Shown here: piece by piece, positions 1 through 9,479 of the stretch
How the letters are laid out: each line of letters opens with the position of its first letter
Position numbering within the stretch: position 1 is the stretch's first letter
Origin: Prochlorococcus sp. MIT 1307
GTDB lineage: Bacteria; Cyanobacteriota; Cyanobacteriia; PCC-6307; Cyanobiaceae
Reading direction: 5' to 3'
Assembly (NCBI RefSeq): GCF_034092395.1
Contig: NZ_CP139301.1
Location: forward strand, 1,798,001-1,862,000
DNA: 64,000 nt
Position numbers and translations under genes: made by a program
The notes under the pieces: model-generated
Database searches by the model: none
Seen by the model: the letters and a program-made list of their open reading frames with translations, nothing else
Told to the model about the DNA's origin: nothing

Positions 1-661
1 CAAAACGCGTGAGTTTGTTCAAGAGTTACAAGTAGATGCAGTATTGGTGGCGACAGGAAGGGTCCCAACTTCCTCTGGATTGAATTTGAGTTCAGTTGGT
101 GTAGAGCTCAATAGAGGTTATGTCCCTATTGACGACGGAATGCGGGTGTTAAAGAAAGGGGAACCAATCCCTAACCTTTGGGCCGTTGGAGATGTCACGG
201 GTAAGCTGATGTTGGCTCACACTGCTGCTGCTCAAGGAACAGTTGCTGTGGACAACATTCTCGGGAATAGTCGAATTATCGACTATCGCAGCATCCCTGC
301 TGCTACTTTTACGCACCCAGAGATAAGTTCAGTTGGTTGTTCTGAGGTAGAGGCAAAAGAACTTGCCTCTAAAGAAGATTTTGAGTTAGGAATTGTTCGC
401 AGTTATTTCAAGGGGAATTCAAAGGCTTTGGCTGAGATTGAAAGTGATGGCCTGATGAAGTTGCTTTTTCGAAAAGATACTGGAGAAGTTCTTGGTGCAC
501 ACATATATGGCTTGCATGCTGCTGATTTGATTCAGGAAGTGGCTAACGCCGTTGCAAGACGGCAAAACGTGGTTGCGTTGTCTCGAGAAGTACATACTCA
601 TCCCACTCTTAGTGAGGTCGTTGAGGTCGCATATAAACAAGCGGCGAAGCAATTAAATTAA
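1..661 (+). CDS. lpdA: Dihydrolipoamide dehydrogenase, C-terminal part (5' truncated by window edge)
   Basis: FAD-dependent E3 subunit of the pyruvate dehydrogenase complex, which reoxidises the lipoyl group and passes electrons to NAD. The frame is open from base 2, so the N-terminal FAD and redox-disulfide region lies outside the window. What remains shows the DAVLVATGR.P segment of pyridine nucleotide-disulfide reductases, the second FAD-contacting motif (GDVTG), and the C-terminal dimerisation domain ending in HTHPTLSE, whose His and Glu form the catalytic base pair. The ATG at 44 is internal and is not the start. The E1 alpha subunit (pdhA) is encoded about 9 kb away. E3 is favoured over other disulfide reductases because of the HxHPTLSE tail. 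Confidence 0.93.
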   Translation, partial: KTREFVQELQVDAVLVATGRVPTSSGLNLSSVGVELNRGYVPIDDGMRVLKKGEPIPNLWAVGDVTGKLMLAHTAAAQGTVAVDNILGNSRIIDYRSIPAATFTHPEISSVGCSEVEAKELASKEDFELGIVRSYFKGNSKALAEIESDGLMKLLFRKDTGEVLGAHIYGLHAADLIQEVANAVARRQNVVALSREVHTHPTLSEVVEVAYKQAAKQLN

Positions 662-740
662 ATTTTGGTTCTTAAGTGAATGGGGTGTCTAAACCTTTGC
701 TCCAACTTTTCTTTAGAGATTATCTTTAATTTTTAACCCT

Positions 741-1625
741 ATGGAAATTCGTCGCCGCCCTCCTAATCCAAGTATTAAAGTTGCGAATTTGGAATATGCA
801 ATTCCACATTCAGAAGGTAAACCACGCAATATTTTAGAAAAGATTGTTTGGGAAAAGGACCGAGAAGTAAATATCGCCCGTCAGCGGGTTCCTTTGGAAA
901 AACTTAAAGCACAAATTGCTGATTTTCCTCAACCTAGGAATTTTTTAGATGCTTTGTGTACAGCAAATACTTTGCCTGCAGTTATTGCTGAAGTTAAAAA
1001 AGCTAGCCCGAGTAAAGGCATAATCCGAGAAGATTTTGATCCAGTTGCTATAGCTAAGGCCTATCAAGAAGGTGGTGCTAATTGTCTGTCAGTTTTGACA
1101 GATAAGACGTTTTTTCAAGGTGGCTTTGAGGTTCTTGTTGAGGTAAGGAAAACAGTTGATCTACCAATTTTGTGCAAAGACTTTATTTTGATGCCATATC
1201 AGCTATATCAAGCAAGGGCTGCAGGTGCTGATGCAGTCCTTTTGATTGCCGCAATTCTTTCTGACCAGGATTTAACTTATTTGAGCAAGGTCTCTGCCTC
1301 ATTAGGCCTAACAGTTCTTGTTGAAGTGCATGACTCTGTTGAGCTTGAAAGAGTTCTCAGCATTGGCTCATTCCCTTTGATTGGAATTAATAATCGTGAT
1401 TTGACAACTTTTGAGACTAATCTTTCGACAACTGAAATACTCTATAAAAAGTTTGAAAAGCGATTAATAAAACAAGGCTCTCTTGTAGTTAGCGAATCTG
1501 GCTTTTTTAAGCATGAAGATTTAAAAATGGTCCTGAAAGTTGGAGCTAAGGCTGTTTTGGTCGGAGAGTCTTTAATGCGTCAAGCTGATATACGTAAAGC
1601 TTTAAGGGAGTTAATTGGACTTTGA
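741..1625 (+). CDS. trpC: Indole-3-glycerol phosphate synthase
   Basis: Closes the indole ring of 1-(2-carboxyphenylamino)-1-deoxyribulose 5-phosphate in tryptophan synthesis, in the cytosol. The 294-residue product is a TIM barrel with [10 protein letters not shown] near residues 84-93 (catalytic Lys and substrate loop), a second catalytic Lys in the CKDF strand, GINNRDL near 213 and VSESG near 250. An N-terminal extension of about 30-40 residues before the IVWEKDREV helix is usual for cyanobacterial TrpC. The ATG at 741 follows an AT-rich 79-base gap after lpdA and has no strong Shine-Dalgarno. Single-function enzyme, not fused to TrpF. Confidence 0.96.
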   Translation: MEIRRRPPNPSIKVANLEYAIPHSEGKPRNILEKIVWEKDREVNIARQRVPLEKLKAQIADFPQPRNFLDALCTANTLPAVIAEVKKASPSKGIIREDFDPVAIAKAYQEGGANCLSVLTDKTFFQGGFEVLVEVRKTVDLPILCKDFILMPYQLYQARAAGADAVLLIAAILSDQDLTYLSKVSASLGLTVLVEVHDSVELERVLSIGSFPLIGINNRDLTTFETNLSTTEILYKKFEKRLIKQGSLVVSESGFFKHEDLKMVLKVGAKAVLVGESLMRQADIRKALRELIGL

Positions 1626-1701
1626 GCATGCAAGTTTTACTCAGTAGGCTCTATCCTTTTTTTACGCGGGCAGGCAAAATCAACTTGACAATTTATTTCT
1701 C

Positions 1702-2376
1702 ATGCTGATCAGCATCGTTACAGGCATTGCTGCGGGAGCCTTACATGTGGTTGGTGGTGTTGACCATTTGGTTGCCTTGGCTCCTGTGGCATTACGTAGT
1801 CCCCGAATAGCGCTTCGTAATGGTTTGGCATGGGGGCTTGGGCATTCTGCTGGAGTCATGCTCCTTTCAATGATTGCGATTTTGGTCAAGGATTTGGCTC
1901 ATATTGAACGTATGTCTTCATGGGCGGAATTTAGTGTCGGGATAGCGTTGCTAGTTGTCGGGTTATTAGCTATAAGGACTGCTTTAGGGCTCAATATTCA
2001 TACTCATAATCATGTTCATAATCATTCAAATGGTTATGAACATGACCATTTGCACTTGCATTTTCGTGGACGACAAAAACATAATCGACACCCTCACGCT
2101 GTTACAAGCTTGGGCGTTTTGCATGGTTTGGCAGGGGCTAGCCATTTGCTAGCGGTTATTCCTGCTTTGGCATTGCCACCACTTGGTGCAGCTGCTTATA
2201 TGGTGGCCTATTTGATTGGTTCGGTGGCCACTATGGGGGCTTTCTTAGTGGCTATTTCTTTGACGACTATGAGGGCTGGACGTAAAGCTTTCCCTTTCAT
2301 AGTCGGTAGTGCAGGAGGTCTTTCAGTTTTAACAGGAATTTTTTGGCTTCAGAAAACTTCAAGTCTAATTATTTGA
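1702..2376 (+). CDS. NicO/RcnA-type nickel (cobalt) transporter-like membrane protein
   Basis: Predicted inner-membrane nickel permease of 224 residues. Hydrophobic segments flank a strongly histidine-rich loop at about residues 98-133 (repeated HN, HTH and HDH), as expected for metal binding. GVDHL near the N-terminus and GASHLL in the second half look like paired HxxxD-type helices of the NicO/HupE/UreJ group. The gene converges on sodX and sodN with only 10 bases between, so the likely job is to supply nickel for the Ni superoxide dismutase; this rests on context. An efflux (RcnA-like) direction cannot be excluded. ATG start at 1702. Confidence 0.8.
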   Translation: MLISIVTGIAAGALHVVGGVDHLVALAPVALRSPRIALRNGLAWGLGHSAGVMLLSMIAILVKDLAHIERMSSWAEFSVGIALLVVGLLAIRTALGLNIHTHNHVHNHSNGYEHDHLHLHFRGRQKHNRHPHAVTSLGVLHGLAGASHLLAVIPALALPPLGAAAYMVAYLIGSVATMGAFLVAISLTTMRAGRKAFPFIVGSAGGLSVLTGIFWLQKTSSLII

Positions 2377-2386
2377 CAAATAATTT

Positions 2387-2764
2387 TCAAATAATTTGCT
2401 CAACAATACCACAGAGAAAATTGTAATTAACCAGTCCAAATTTACGACTATCAATACTATTATTTTCGTTGTCGCCCCGTAATTCAAGACCTAAAGAGGT
2501 TTTCTTGTGGACCCTTTTTATTATTATGCTTTCTAGATCTAGAGGGTCTTGTGTTATAACTATGCACCCTTCCTTAAGGGAAGCGTCTAGTGAATTTATT
2601 GGGCGATATATAACAATGTCACCCTCTTGAAGTGTTGGGAGCATGGAGTCGCCAACCACATGGCAATGTCCCCAACGACGTGTAATCAAGAGGAAAAGTG
2701 TCCTTAAGCTTACTGTTTGGAAAAGTAATTTCCTATCAGCTTGCTTTGACCCAGGCGTCAGCAC
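2387..2764 (-). CDS. sodX: Nickel-type superoxide dismutase maturation protease (S26 family)
   Basis: Removes the N-terminal propeptide of SodN so that the mature protein begins with the nickel-binding His. From the GTG start chosen here the product is 125 residues, with the S26 Ser in GDSM (about residue 40) and the Lys of the Ser-Lys dyad in IIIKRV (about residue 83), plus a short hydrophobic stretch before the Ser. The frame can also start at a TTG at 2803, overlapping sodN by 68 bases; the GTG at 2764 overlaps by 29 and has AAAGG just upstream. No ATG is available before the catalytic Ser, so the start is uncertain. It lies directly downstream of sodN on the same strand. Confidence 0.88.
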   Translation of the reverse strand: MLTPGSKQADRKLLFQTVSLRTLFLLITRRWGHCHVVGDSMLPTLQEGDIVIYRPINSLDASLKEGCIVITQDPLDLESIIIKRVHKKTSLGLELRGDNENNSIDSRKFGLVNYNFLCGIVEQII

Positions 2765-3209
2765 GACCTTTTGATTTCCAAAACATGTGATGAATTTTCT
2801 CAACTGCCTGTATTAGCTCTTCAGCTTTTTCGATATCTATGTTGACTTTGCAAGCACTGCAAAGCTTTGCAGCTTTCCAGAAAGTGTCGTGAAGATCTGG
2901 GTAGGAGGCTAAATGCTCTGGCTTGAAATAATCGGTCCAAAGAATTAAAAGCTCCTTCTTGGTTTCTTTTGCTTGATCTTCTTTGATGGCTACATATCGG
3001 GAGAATGTGTTGTTATAGCTTGCCCAAGCAACTGGGTCGTTTCCTGATGGAGGCTCCATTGCTAGAAGCTTCTTTGTCATAGATACGACTGCTTCCGCTG
3101 CTACTCGAGAAGATGCGGGATCATAAACACCACATGGTCCATCACAATGAGCCTTCACCATTCGAGTTGGTAGGCGATGGAAGATTGCTGAAAGTGCCGA
3201 GCGCAACAT
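2736..3209 (-). CDS. sodN: Nickel superoxide dismutase
   Basis: Dismutates superoxide with a single nickel ion and replaces Fe-SOD in many marine picocyanobacteria. The 157-residue precursor has a 20-residue propeptide followed by the nickel hook HCDGPCGVYDP (His21, Cys22, Cys26), whose His1, Cys2 and Cys6 bind Ni after cleavage by SodX. The rest is the four-helix bundle typical of the family and the length matches. Co-oriented with sodX and next to a nickel transporter gene. The 82-base gap to the FKBP gene should hold its promoter. Confidence 0.97.
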   Translation of the reverse strand: MLRSALSAIFHRLPTRMVKAHCDGPCGVYDPASSRVAAEAVVSMTKKLLAMEPPSGNDPVAWASYNNTFSRYVAIKEDQAKETKKELLILWTDYFKPEHLASYPDLHDTFWKAAKLCSACKVNIDIEKAEELIQAVEKIHHMFWKSKGRADAWVKAS

Positions 3210-3291
3210 CTGGCAGTAAATAAAAGCCTATATATCAGCCTACTTGGCTGATTGAATAATTGCGCAATATTCTATTTGGATTGATTTACGT

Positions 3292-3897
3292 TTATTTCAC
3301 ATCTAGAAGCTCTACTTCAAATATCAAGGTCGCATTAGGAGGTATAACCCCTCCGGCACCTCGGCTTCCATAGCCCAGCTCAGGTGGAATAACCAACTTT
3401 CTTTTGCCGCCTACTTTCATTCCTGCTACGCCTTCGTCCCATCCTTTAATTACTTGGCCAGCTCCAAGAGGGAACTTGAAAGGTCCTCTTCCATAGCTAC
3501 TGTCAAACTCTTCACCATTTTCAAGCATTCCTCTGTAGTTAACGGTGACTTTTTGTCCAGGCGTGGCTTCAGCCCCATCTCCTATATCAAGGTCGGTAAT
3601 GCTGAGGCCAGTTGCTGTTAGTCGAGGAGCAACTGTTTCAAGGGGTCCCCCAAGAAGTGAACTATTAGGGTTTGGATTTTCTTTTGCCATTGCAAATAGG
3701 GTGGGGTTGGGATCTTCTGGGTCAAGTTCAAAAATGTTGCTGCCTACAACCTGGCTTACTTCTGCATTCCTGAAACCAGCTTGGCTTGTTGAATCAAAGT
3801 TTCTTGCCTCCACTGATGAGGGCGCAATGATTTGGCTGGCTATAGCTACCATCACACAAGTGAGGAAGACAGAAAAACTAATTAGGATTTCACGCAC
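3292..3897 (-). CDS. Secreted FKBP-type peptidyl-prolyl cis-trans isomerase
   Basis: Proline isomerase and folding helper, probably in the periplasm or thylakoid lumen. A signal peptide or membrane anchor covers residues 1-31 (hydrophobic core then SSVEA). A low-complexity linker leads to one FKBP domain at about residues 105-201, with [26 protein letters not shown] and [11 protein letters not shown], all typical of active FKBPs. 201 residues is usual for cyanobacterial luminal FKBPs. Divergent from lnt with an AT-rich 123-base gap. Confidence 0.93.
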   Translation of the reverse strand: MREILISFSVFLTCVMVAIASQIIAPSSVEARNFDSTSQAGFRNAEVSQVVGSNIFELDPEDPNPTLFAMAKENPNPNSSLLGGPLETVAPRLTATGLSITDLDIGDGAEATPGQKVTVNYRGMLENGEEFDSSYGRGPFKFPLGAGQVIKGWDEGVAGMKVGGKRKLVIPPELGYGSRGAGGVIPPNATLIFEVELLDVK

Positions 3898-4020
3898 GTG
3901 GTTTAGCTATCAATTAGAAAATTATTCTTACAGGATATTCCTCTTTCTCAAGTTTTTTTCGAATTTTTTGTATCTAAAACTCTCTGCAAAATTCCGGGAA
4001 ATTGGAAAATTTAGTCAGTT

Positions 4021-5511
4021 ATGAGCATATTTTTGCGCAGTGAAAAACTCTTTCTATTTATATGCGCAGGATTAGGAGGCCTTCTCTCTGGATTGGCCCT
4101 GATCTATGGGTGGGTCTTTTTTATGTGGCTAGGGATTGCTCTTTTGTGGCTAGCAAGTGTGGATGTTTTTGCAGGTTTTCTTTGGGGATTTGTAGTTGTA
4201 TTAATTAGCCATAGCTGGCTTTTGGCGTTACATCCTCTCAATTGGATAGGTGTTCCTACCCCATTGAGTTTGCCTATAGCAATAGCAATTTGGATGTTTT
4301 GTGGTGGCTTTGGTGGGTTCCTTGTTGGCCTTTGGTCTTGGTTGGCAAATACGTCGCTTCTACTTGGTTTGAGAAATGGTGCTTTTTTGGGAAAATTGAT
4401 ATTTGCTCTTTTTTTGTCTTCTGTCTGGGGTTTAGCAGAAGTCGTTCTGGCGCATTATCCGTTGTTTTGGATAGGTGTTGGTGGGAGTGTTTTGCCTGCC
4501 GATAGATTCCTTGCTGGATTAGCTAAATGGATAGGTGCGGGAGGTTTAGCAACAGTTCAATTATTAATTGGCTTTTGGTTGTGGCAAACGGCTTTTGCTT
4601 TTGGTCGAGGAATTAGATGGAGAAAACCATTCTTTTTGGGATTGTGTCTTGTGATTTTTGCTCATCTAATTGGTTCCAGTTTATTGAGTAAAAATTATTC
4701 TCCAGAATCTATTTCTCTTGCTCTTTGGCAGCCTGATATCCCAATTCGTACAAGATTTTCTTATGAAAAGCAAAATAGTCTTCCTCAAGAAATCCAAGAG
4801 GCTCTTCAAAAGGCTAAGGATCTATCGGCTTCCTTTCTAGTTGCTCCTGAAGGGATGCTAAATGCTAACCAGGAGCTCCTCTCTCCTGCCCCTATTCCAT
4901 TCCTTGCCGGTGGGTTTCGTTGGGTAAAAGGAGAACAGAGAAGTGCTTTATTAGTGTTTGATAAAGGAGAAACTACATATAGCTCAGCACTAGACAAATA
5001 TCGTTTGGTTCCACTTGGAGAACGTGTTCCTAATTTTTCTCAATTTCCTAAAAGTGGCCTTTCGGCTGTAGGAGGTCTTGAACCTGGAACTTATTCAAGA
5101 CTTTTGTCTTGGTCTGGCCCTCCATTGGCTGGGGCAATATGCTATGAGCTGAGTGATGGACATGCATTAGCCGAAGCTGTTAAAGGTGGTGCTCAATGGA
5201 TACTTGCCATAGCAAATCTTGATCCATATCCAATTTCTTTACAGCGACAGTTTGTTGCGCTCTCTCAGCTAAGAAGTATTGAAACTGAGAGGAATTTAAT
5301 TAGCGTCGCTAATACCGGTCCGTCGATATCGGTTTTAGCTTCAGGGGAAGTGCAATCAGTAATTCCTCCATTTCGAGAGGGGACTGAATTAGCTGAAATC
5401 ACTTTGAATAGAGATTTGACTGGATATGCTCGCTGGCAGGAAGCACCATTAATAGCTCTGTTCCTAATTAGTTTGTTTGGAATATCCCTTATTTGGCTTT
5501 GGGGTAAGTAA
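4021..5511 (+). CDS. lnt: Apolipoprotein N-acyltransferase
   Basis: Adds the third acyl chain to the N-terminal Cys of lipoproteins in the inner membrane. The first 220 or so residues are about six hydrophobic helices. A nitrilase-type domain follows, with the Glu of VAPEGM (about 276), the Lys of LDKYRLVPLGE (about 325) and the Cys of GAICYE (about 374), the Glu-Lys-Cys triad of the family. A final membrane helix lies near the C-terminus. 496 residues is normal. The 3' end converges on mnmA with 11 bases between and no visible hairpin. Confidence 0.95.
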   Translation: MSIFLRSEKLFLFICAGLGGLLSGLALIYGWVFFMWLGIALLWLASVDVFAGFLWGFVVVLISHSWLLALHPLNWIGVPTPLSLPIAIAIWMFCGGFGGFLVGLWSWLANTSLLLGLRNGAFLGKLIFALFLSSVWGLAEVVLAHYPLFWIGVGGSVLPADRFLAGLAKWIGAGGLATVQLLIGFWLWQTAFAFGRGIRWRKPFFLGLCLVIFAHLIGSSLLSKNYSPESISLALWQPDIPIRTRFSYEKQNSLPQEIQEALQKAKDLSASFLVAPEGMLNANQELLSPAPIPFLAGGFRWVKGEQRSALLVFDKGETTYSSALDKYRLVPLGERVPNFSQFPKSGLSAVGGLEPGTYSRLLSWSGPPLAGAICYELSDGHALAEAVKGGAQWILAIANLDPYPISLQRQFVALSQLRSIETERNLISVANTGPSISVLASGEVQSVIPPFREGTELAEITLNRDLTGYARWQEAPLIALFLISLFGISLIWLWGK

Positions 5512-5522
5512 CAATTTTGTTT

Positions 5523-6746
5523 TTAGCTTTCAGGCTGAATTATGCCTCCACCTAAAACAATCTCTCCTGAATAGAAAACGGCTGCTTGACCTGGTGCTAT
5601 TGAAAATTGCTCTTCATCGAAGCAAATTTGACAGCGATGAGGACGTTGCTTCTCAGTATCTTTATTTGTTGGCTTTATAGGTATAAGTTCAGCGAATACA
5701 GGCTGGCTTCTATATCTGACTTGAACTTCTACTTTTATCGCTTCTTGGGGCGGGTCTATGGAAATCCAATTCACTTCACCAACAATACAGCTGAAACAGC
5801 CAGCCTGAGCCCTTGGTGCTACCACTACCTGATTTGATTCACTTTCTATTTTGATGACGTGCAGTGGCTCTCTCCAGGAGACACCCAGTCCTTTTCTTTG
5901 TCCAATAGTGAAATGTTCAATACCATCATGAACACCGACTTCTGTTCCATCTATTAGAACAATCTTCCCTGGCCTAGATGGTAGGTAGGTATCTAAAAAG
6001 GCTTTCATTGAGCCATGGTGTTCTGCTAAGCAAAGATCTTGACTCTCAGCTTTCTTGGCAGTTCTAAGGCCAAGTCTATTGGCTTCTTTACGTGTATCTA
6101 ATTTGGTTAGCTCCCCTAAAGGAAAAACGATTTTGCTTAGGACTTCTTGTGATAGATCATAAAGAAAATAACTTTGATCTTTATTTAGATCTAAGCCTCT
6201 TAAAAGTAAGGTTCTTTCTGGTGAATTTTTTTTGATTAAAGAAGACTCAAAAGGTGGTTTCCCAAAACGAATTCGCGCGTAATGCCCAGTTGCTATGCGT
6301 TGGATATTTCGATTTTCTTGAGCCCACTTGAGCATTGGCCCAAACTTCACAGAGCGGTTGCATCTAGAACAAGGTATTGGCGTAATTCCTTCTTGATATC
6401 CCTTTACCAGTCCGTCGATGATTTCTGCTCGGAAGGTTGCCCTTGAATCCATTACATGATGAGGGATTTCTAATTGTTCGCATACTCCTGCTGCATCTAC
6501 GAGACCATCAGAACAACATGATCCTTTCCCACTCATTAACCATAGAGTTAGCCCTTCCACTTGCCATCCTGCTTCTACTAAAAAAGCGGCCGTTAGAGAG
6601 CTATCAACTCCGCCAGAGAGCCCCACAACTATTTGGTGCTCTCCGTGCCATTGCTTTAAACGAAAAAGAGCTTTTTCTCCAGCTTTTGTGGCTGGTCCAG
6701 TGGACTTCATTTCATTAAAGATTGGGAATCTGGATGGCATAGGCAT
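5523..6746 (-). CDS. mnmA: tRNA-specific 2-thiouridylase MnmA (TrmU)
   Basis: Thiolates the wobble uridine (U34) of Lys, Glu and Gln tRNAs with ATP. The PP-loop SGGVDS is at about residues 44-49. The two catalytic cysteines are in the CSRCN segment (about 125-130) and in SQDLCLAE (about 237). GQRKGLGV marks the tRNA-contacting domain. 407 residues includes a slightly long N-terminus; an internal ATG 12 codons in (MKSTGP) is an alternative start. Divergent from nnrD across about 44 bases. Confidence 0.96.
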   Translation of the reverse strand: MPMPSRFPIFNEMKSTGPATKAGEKALFRLKQWHGEHQIVVGLSGGVDSSLTAAFLVEAGWQVEGLTLWLMSGKGSCCSDGLVDAAGVCEQLEIPHHVMDSRATFRAEIIDGLVKGYQEGITPIPCSRCNRSVKFGPMLKWAQENRNIQRIATGHYARIRFGKPPFESSLIKKNSPERTLLLRGLDLNKDQSYFLYDLSQEVLSKIVFPLGELTKLDTRKEANRLGLRTAKKAESQDLCLAEHHGSMKAFLDTYLPSRPGKIVLIDGTEVGVHDGIEHFTIGQRKGLGVSWREPLHVIKIESESNQVVVAPRAQAGCFSCIVGEVNWISIDPPQEAIKVEVQVRYRSQPVFAELIPIKPTNKDTEKQRPHRCQICFDEEQFSIAPGQAAVFYSGEIVLGGGIIQPES

Positions 6747-6790
6747 TAAGTCAATGATCTCTCCATAGTGGGTTCATATGCGGAACTTAT

Positions 6791-8374
6791 GTGACTTGGC
6801 CAAAAACAGATGCTGACCATTTGCTGGTTACAGCACCGCAGATGGCAAATTTAGAGAGTGAGATGTTTGCCAGTGGGCTTCCTGTAGCAGCATTGATGGA
6901 GAAAGTTGGCCAGGCTATGGCAGCCTGGCTTATTAGTCATTCTGGCTTAATTGATTCTGGTGTGGTTGTTCTGGTTGGGCCAGGACATAATGGTGGAGAT
7001 GGATTAGTGGTGGCTAGAGAGCTTTATCTGGCTGGTGTAAAGGTAGAGATTTGGTGCCCATTGAATGTAAATAAAACACTAACTGCTCAGCATCTTTCTC
7101 ATGCAAATTGGCTTGGTATTAGGCAATTAAAACAAACTCCAAATACTTCTGATAAATCTTTGTGGATTGATGCCCTGTTTGGGCTTTCTCAATCTCGCCC
7201 TCTTCCTCAACCGATTGTTGAATTGTTTAATAAAAGACACTTGGCTATGCCTGGAAGGATGGTGAGTTTGGATGTACCTTCTGGCATTTGTCCTGACAGT
7301 GGCGAACCATTTGCAGGGGGCGCTGCTTTTGCCTCTTTTACTTTGACAGTGGGCTTAATTAAGCAGGGCCTTGTTCAAGATTTAGCTCTGCCATATGTAG
7401 GCCGTTTAGTACGAATTGAACTTGGATTGCAAACACATGTTTTGCATGAATTGCCTAAGCCTTTGCGATTGTGCATTAAACCTTCAGATCTGATGAGTGT
7501 TAGTTGGCCTCAACCTGATCGACTTGCAAGCAAATATCAACGTGGACGGGTATTAGTTATTGCTGGTAGTGATCAATATCGAGGTGCAGCATTGTTGGCC
7601 TTAAAGGGAGTGATGGCAACTGGTGTTGGAAGTATCCAGGCGGCAATTCCTAAGAAAGTTGCTGACTCTTTGTGGCAAGTGTTGCCTGAGGTTGTAGTAG
7701 CTGGTGTCCTTCAGAGTCCATCCAAAGGAGCACTTTTATGTGATTTTTTAGCGGCTCAAGATCTTGGGCGATTTGATGCAGTTTTACTTGGCCCTGGATT
7801 AGGAGCAAGTGACGAGCACTGGAGAGAGGTGATCGATAGTTTTCAAGATTTTGATGGACTGATTGTTTTAGATGCCGATGGATTGAATCGGTTAGCTTCC
7901 TTTGAGGGCAGGTGGGAATGGATTCAGAGGCGTAATGGTGTGACTTGGCTTACTCCTCATCTTTCTGAATTCCAGAGACTATTTCCTGATATTGAAACAT
8001 CATCACTTCTTGATGCGGCGTGTGCGGCTGCACAACTTAGTGGGGCAGGAGTATTACTAAAGGCAGCGAATAGTGTCATTGCGGATCCTCTTGGAATGGC
8101 ATGGCAATTAGTTGATACAGCGCCATATGTGGCAAGAACTGGATTGGGTGATCTATTGGCTGGTTTTGTTACAGGGGCAGGGGCTCTTTCCATTGCATCA
8201 CCTAATGGGATTTCTTGTGAGGTGCTTGCAATGTCTGCTTTCGTGCATGCTCAAATGGCACGTGAATCAAAGAAAGGAAGTTCCGCTAGTGCAGTACTTG
8301 CATCTCTTGAAGAGTGGGTAAAGATTATTCAATCAAAAGACCTGGATTTGGATATTCTTCCTTCTTCCAAATGA
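6791..8374 (+). CDS. nnrD: Bifunctional NAD(P)H-hydrate epimerase / ADP-dependent dehydratase
   Basis: Repairs damaged NADH and NADPH: the N-terminal YjeF/NnrE domain epimerises the R and S hydrates and the C-terminal ribokinase-like domain dehydrates the S form. The epimerase motif GPGHNGGDGLVVAREL lies at about residues 63-79. The dehydratase part carries LLGPGLGAS, LDADGLN and RTGLGDLLAG (about 445). 527 residues fits the fused form. It starts at GTG 6791; an ATG at 6841 would trim 17 residues. Preceded by mnmA on the other strand. Confidence 0.95.
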   Translation: MTWPKTDADHLLVTAPQMANLESEMFASGLPVAALMEKVGQAMAAWLISHSGLIDSGVVVLVGPGHNGGDGLVVARELYLAGVKVEIWCPLNVNKTLTAQHLSHANWLGIRQLKQTPNTSDKSLWIDALFGLSQSRPLPQPIVELFNKRHLAMPGRMVSLDVPSGICPDSGEPFAGGAAFASFTLTVGLIKQGLVQDLALPYVGRLVRIELGLQTHVLHELPKPLRLCIKPSDLMSVSWPQPDRLASKYQRGRVLVIAGSDQYRGAALLALKGVMATGVGSIQAAIPKKVADSLWQVLPEVVVAGVLQSPSKGALLCDFLAAQDLGRFDAVLLGPGLGASDEHWREVIDSFQDFDGLIVLDADGLNRLASFEGRWEWIQRRNGVTWLTPHLSEFQRLFPDIETSSLLDAACAAAQLSGAGVLLKAANSVIADPLGMAWQLVDTAPYVARTGLGDLLAGFVTGAGALSIASPNGISCEVLAMSAFVHAQMARESKKGSSASAVLASLEEWVKIIQSKDLDLDILPSSK

Positions 8375-8408
8375 CATCGTTATGTTGGCAAATGTGTAGT
8401 TTTGGAAA

Positions 8409-8462
8409 CAAGAATCTGAAGGGTTCTTGAAACCCAGCCCAGTTTTCGAATATTCGTACGAA
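8409..8462 (+). promoter_or_regulatory. Hairpin and overlapping palindromes upstream of the sigma factor gene
   Basis: The 120-base gap between nnrD and the sigma gene holds an 8-bp stem (CAAGAATC at 8409-8416 with GGTTCTTG at 8422-8429, one G-T pair, 5-base loop). Two overlapping perfect palindromes follow, CGAATATTCG (8447-8456) and TTCGTACGAA (8453-8462). There is no T-run after the stem, so it does not look like a simple terminator. The palindromes are the kind of dyad a dimeric repressor could bind; this is inference from symmetry alone. Confidence 0.35.
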
Positions 8463-8494
8463 AGTTGTCCGCAAAGTGATACGGGTTAGAAAAA

Positions 8495-9436
8495 ATGGTT
8501 TCATCAGTGCAAAAAACAGCTGACTCACAAAAACGTCGTAGTAGTGATCCCATTAGTTGGTATCTATCGACGATTGGAAGGATTCCTTTGTTAACCCCAG
8601 CTGAGGAAATTGAGTTGGGGAATCAGGTACAGGCCATGATGAATTTGACAGAAGATTGCCTAATAAATAATGAGACGAAAGAATTTACTTCTCGTGAACG
8701 TCGTGTGATTCGTATTGGGCGACGTGCCAAGGAGCGCATGATGAAGGCAAACCTTCGATTAGTAGTTAGTGTCGCAAAAAAATATCAAGGTAAAGGTTTA
8801 GAACTCTTAGACCTTGTCCAGGAAGGATCTCTGGGCCTAGAGCGAGCTGTGGAAAAATTCGACCCCACTCGTGGATATAAATTTTCTACCTATGCATTTT
8901 GGTGGATACGTCAAAGCATGACTCGTGCAATTGCCTGTCAATCGCGCACAATTCGATTACCTGTTCATTTAAGTGAAAGACTTACCACTATTAGGAAAGT
9001 AAGCCTTGATCTGGCTCATAAATTAGGAGCAATGCCTAGTCGTGCTGAAATTGCTGAAGCAATGGAAATCCCGCTAGAAGAACTTGACTCCTTGTTAAGA
9101 CAAGCTTTAACAACAAGCAGTCTGGATGCTCCAGTCAATGGTGACGAGGGAAGAAGTTTTTTGGGTGACCTTATTGCGGACTCTACTCATGAAGAACCTT
9201 TGGATAAGGTAGAGCAACGTATTCATCAGGAGCAGCTTGGACGTTGGTTGACTCATCTCAGCGAGCAAGAGCAGCATGTTCTCAAGCTTCGTTTTGGATT
9301 AGAAGGGAATGAAAGACATACACTGGCTGAGATTGGACGACTTTTAGCAGTTTCAAGAGAACGAGTAAGACAAGTTGAACTAAAAGCACTTAGAAAGTTG
9401 AGAAACCTGACTAGAAAGCTTCCAAGTGGTATTTAA
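8495..9436 (+). CDS. Group 2 RNA polymerase sigma factor (sigma-70 family)
   Basis: Non-essential primary-like sigma factor that redirects RNA polymerase, probably under stress or light change. The 313-residue product has region 1.2 (DPISWYLSTIGRIPLL, about 13-30), region 2 with the -10-recognising helix (KFSTYAFWWIRQSMTRA, about 128-145), region 3, and region 4 with the -35-reading helix (LAEIGRLLAVSRERVRQVE, about 275-295). It lacks the long region 1.1 of the housekeeping factor, hence group 2. The exact cyanobacterial class (SigB, C, D or E type) cannot be set from sequence reading alone. The palindromic leader may regulate it. Confidence 0.93.
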   Translation: MVSSVQKTADSQKRRSSDPISWYLSTIGRIPLLTPAEEIELGNQVQAMMNLTEDCLINNETKEFTSRERRVIRIGRRAKERMMKANLRLVVSVAKKYQGKGLELLDLVQEGSLGLERAVEKFDPTRGYKFSTYAFWWIRQSMTRAIACQSRTIRLPVHLSERLTTIRKVSLDLAHKLGAMPSRAEIAEAMEIPLEELDSLLRQALTTSSLDAPVNGDEGRSFLGDLIADSTHEEPLDKVEQRIHQEQLGRWLTHLSEQEQHVLKLRFGLEGNERHTLAEIGRLLAVSRERVRQVELKALRKLRNLTRKLPSGI

Positions 9437-9479
9437 ATAAACTTTTAATTAGATATAATTCAGGTGAATAAATTCAATA

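Noticed and set aside
3545-4024. Long plus-strand frame opposite the FKBP gene
   Set aside because: It is antisense to a clear FKBP domain and its residues have no motif; shadow frame.
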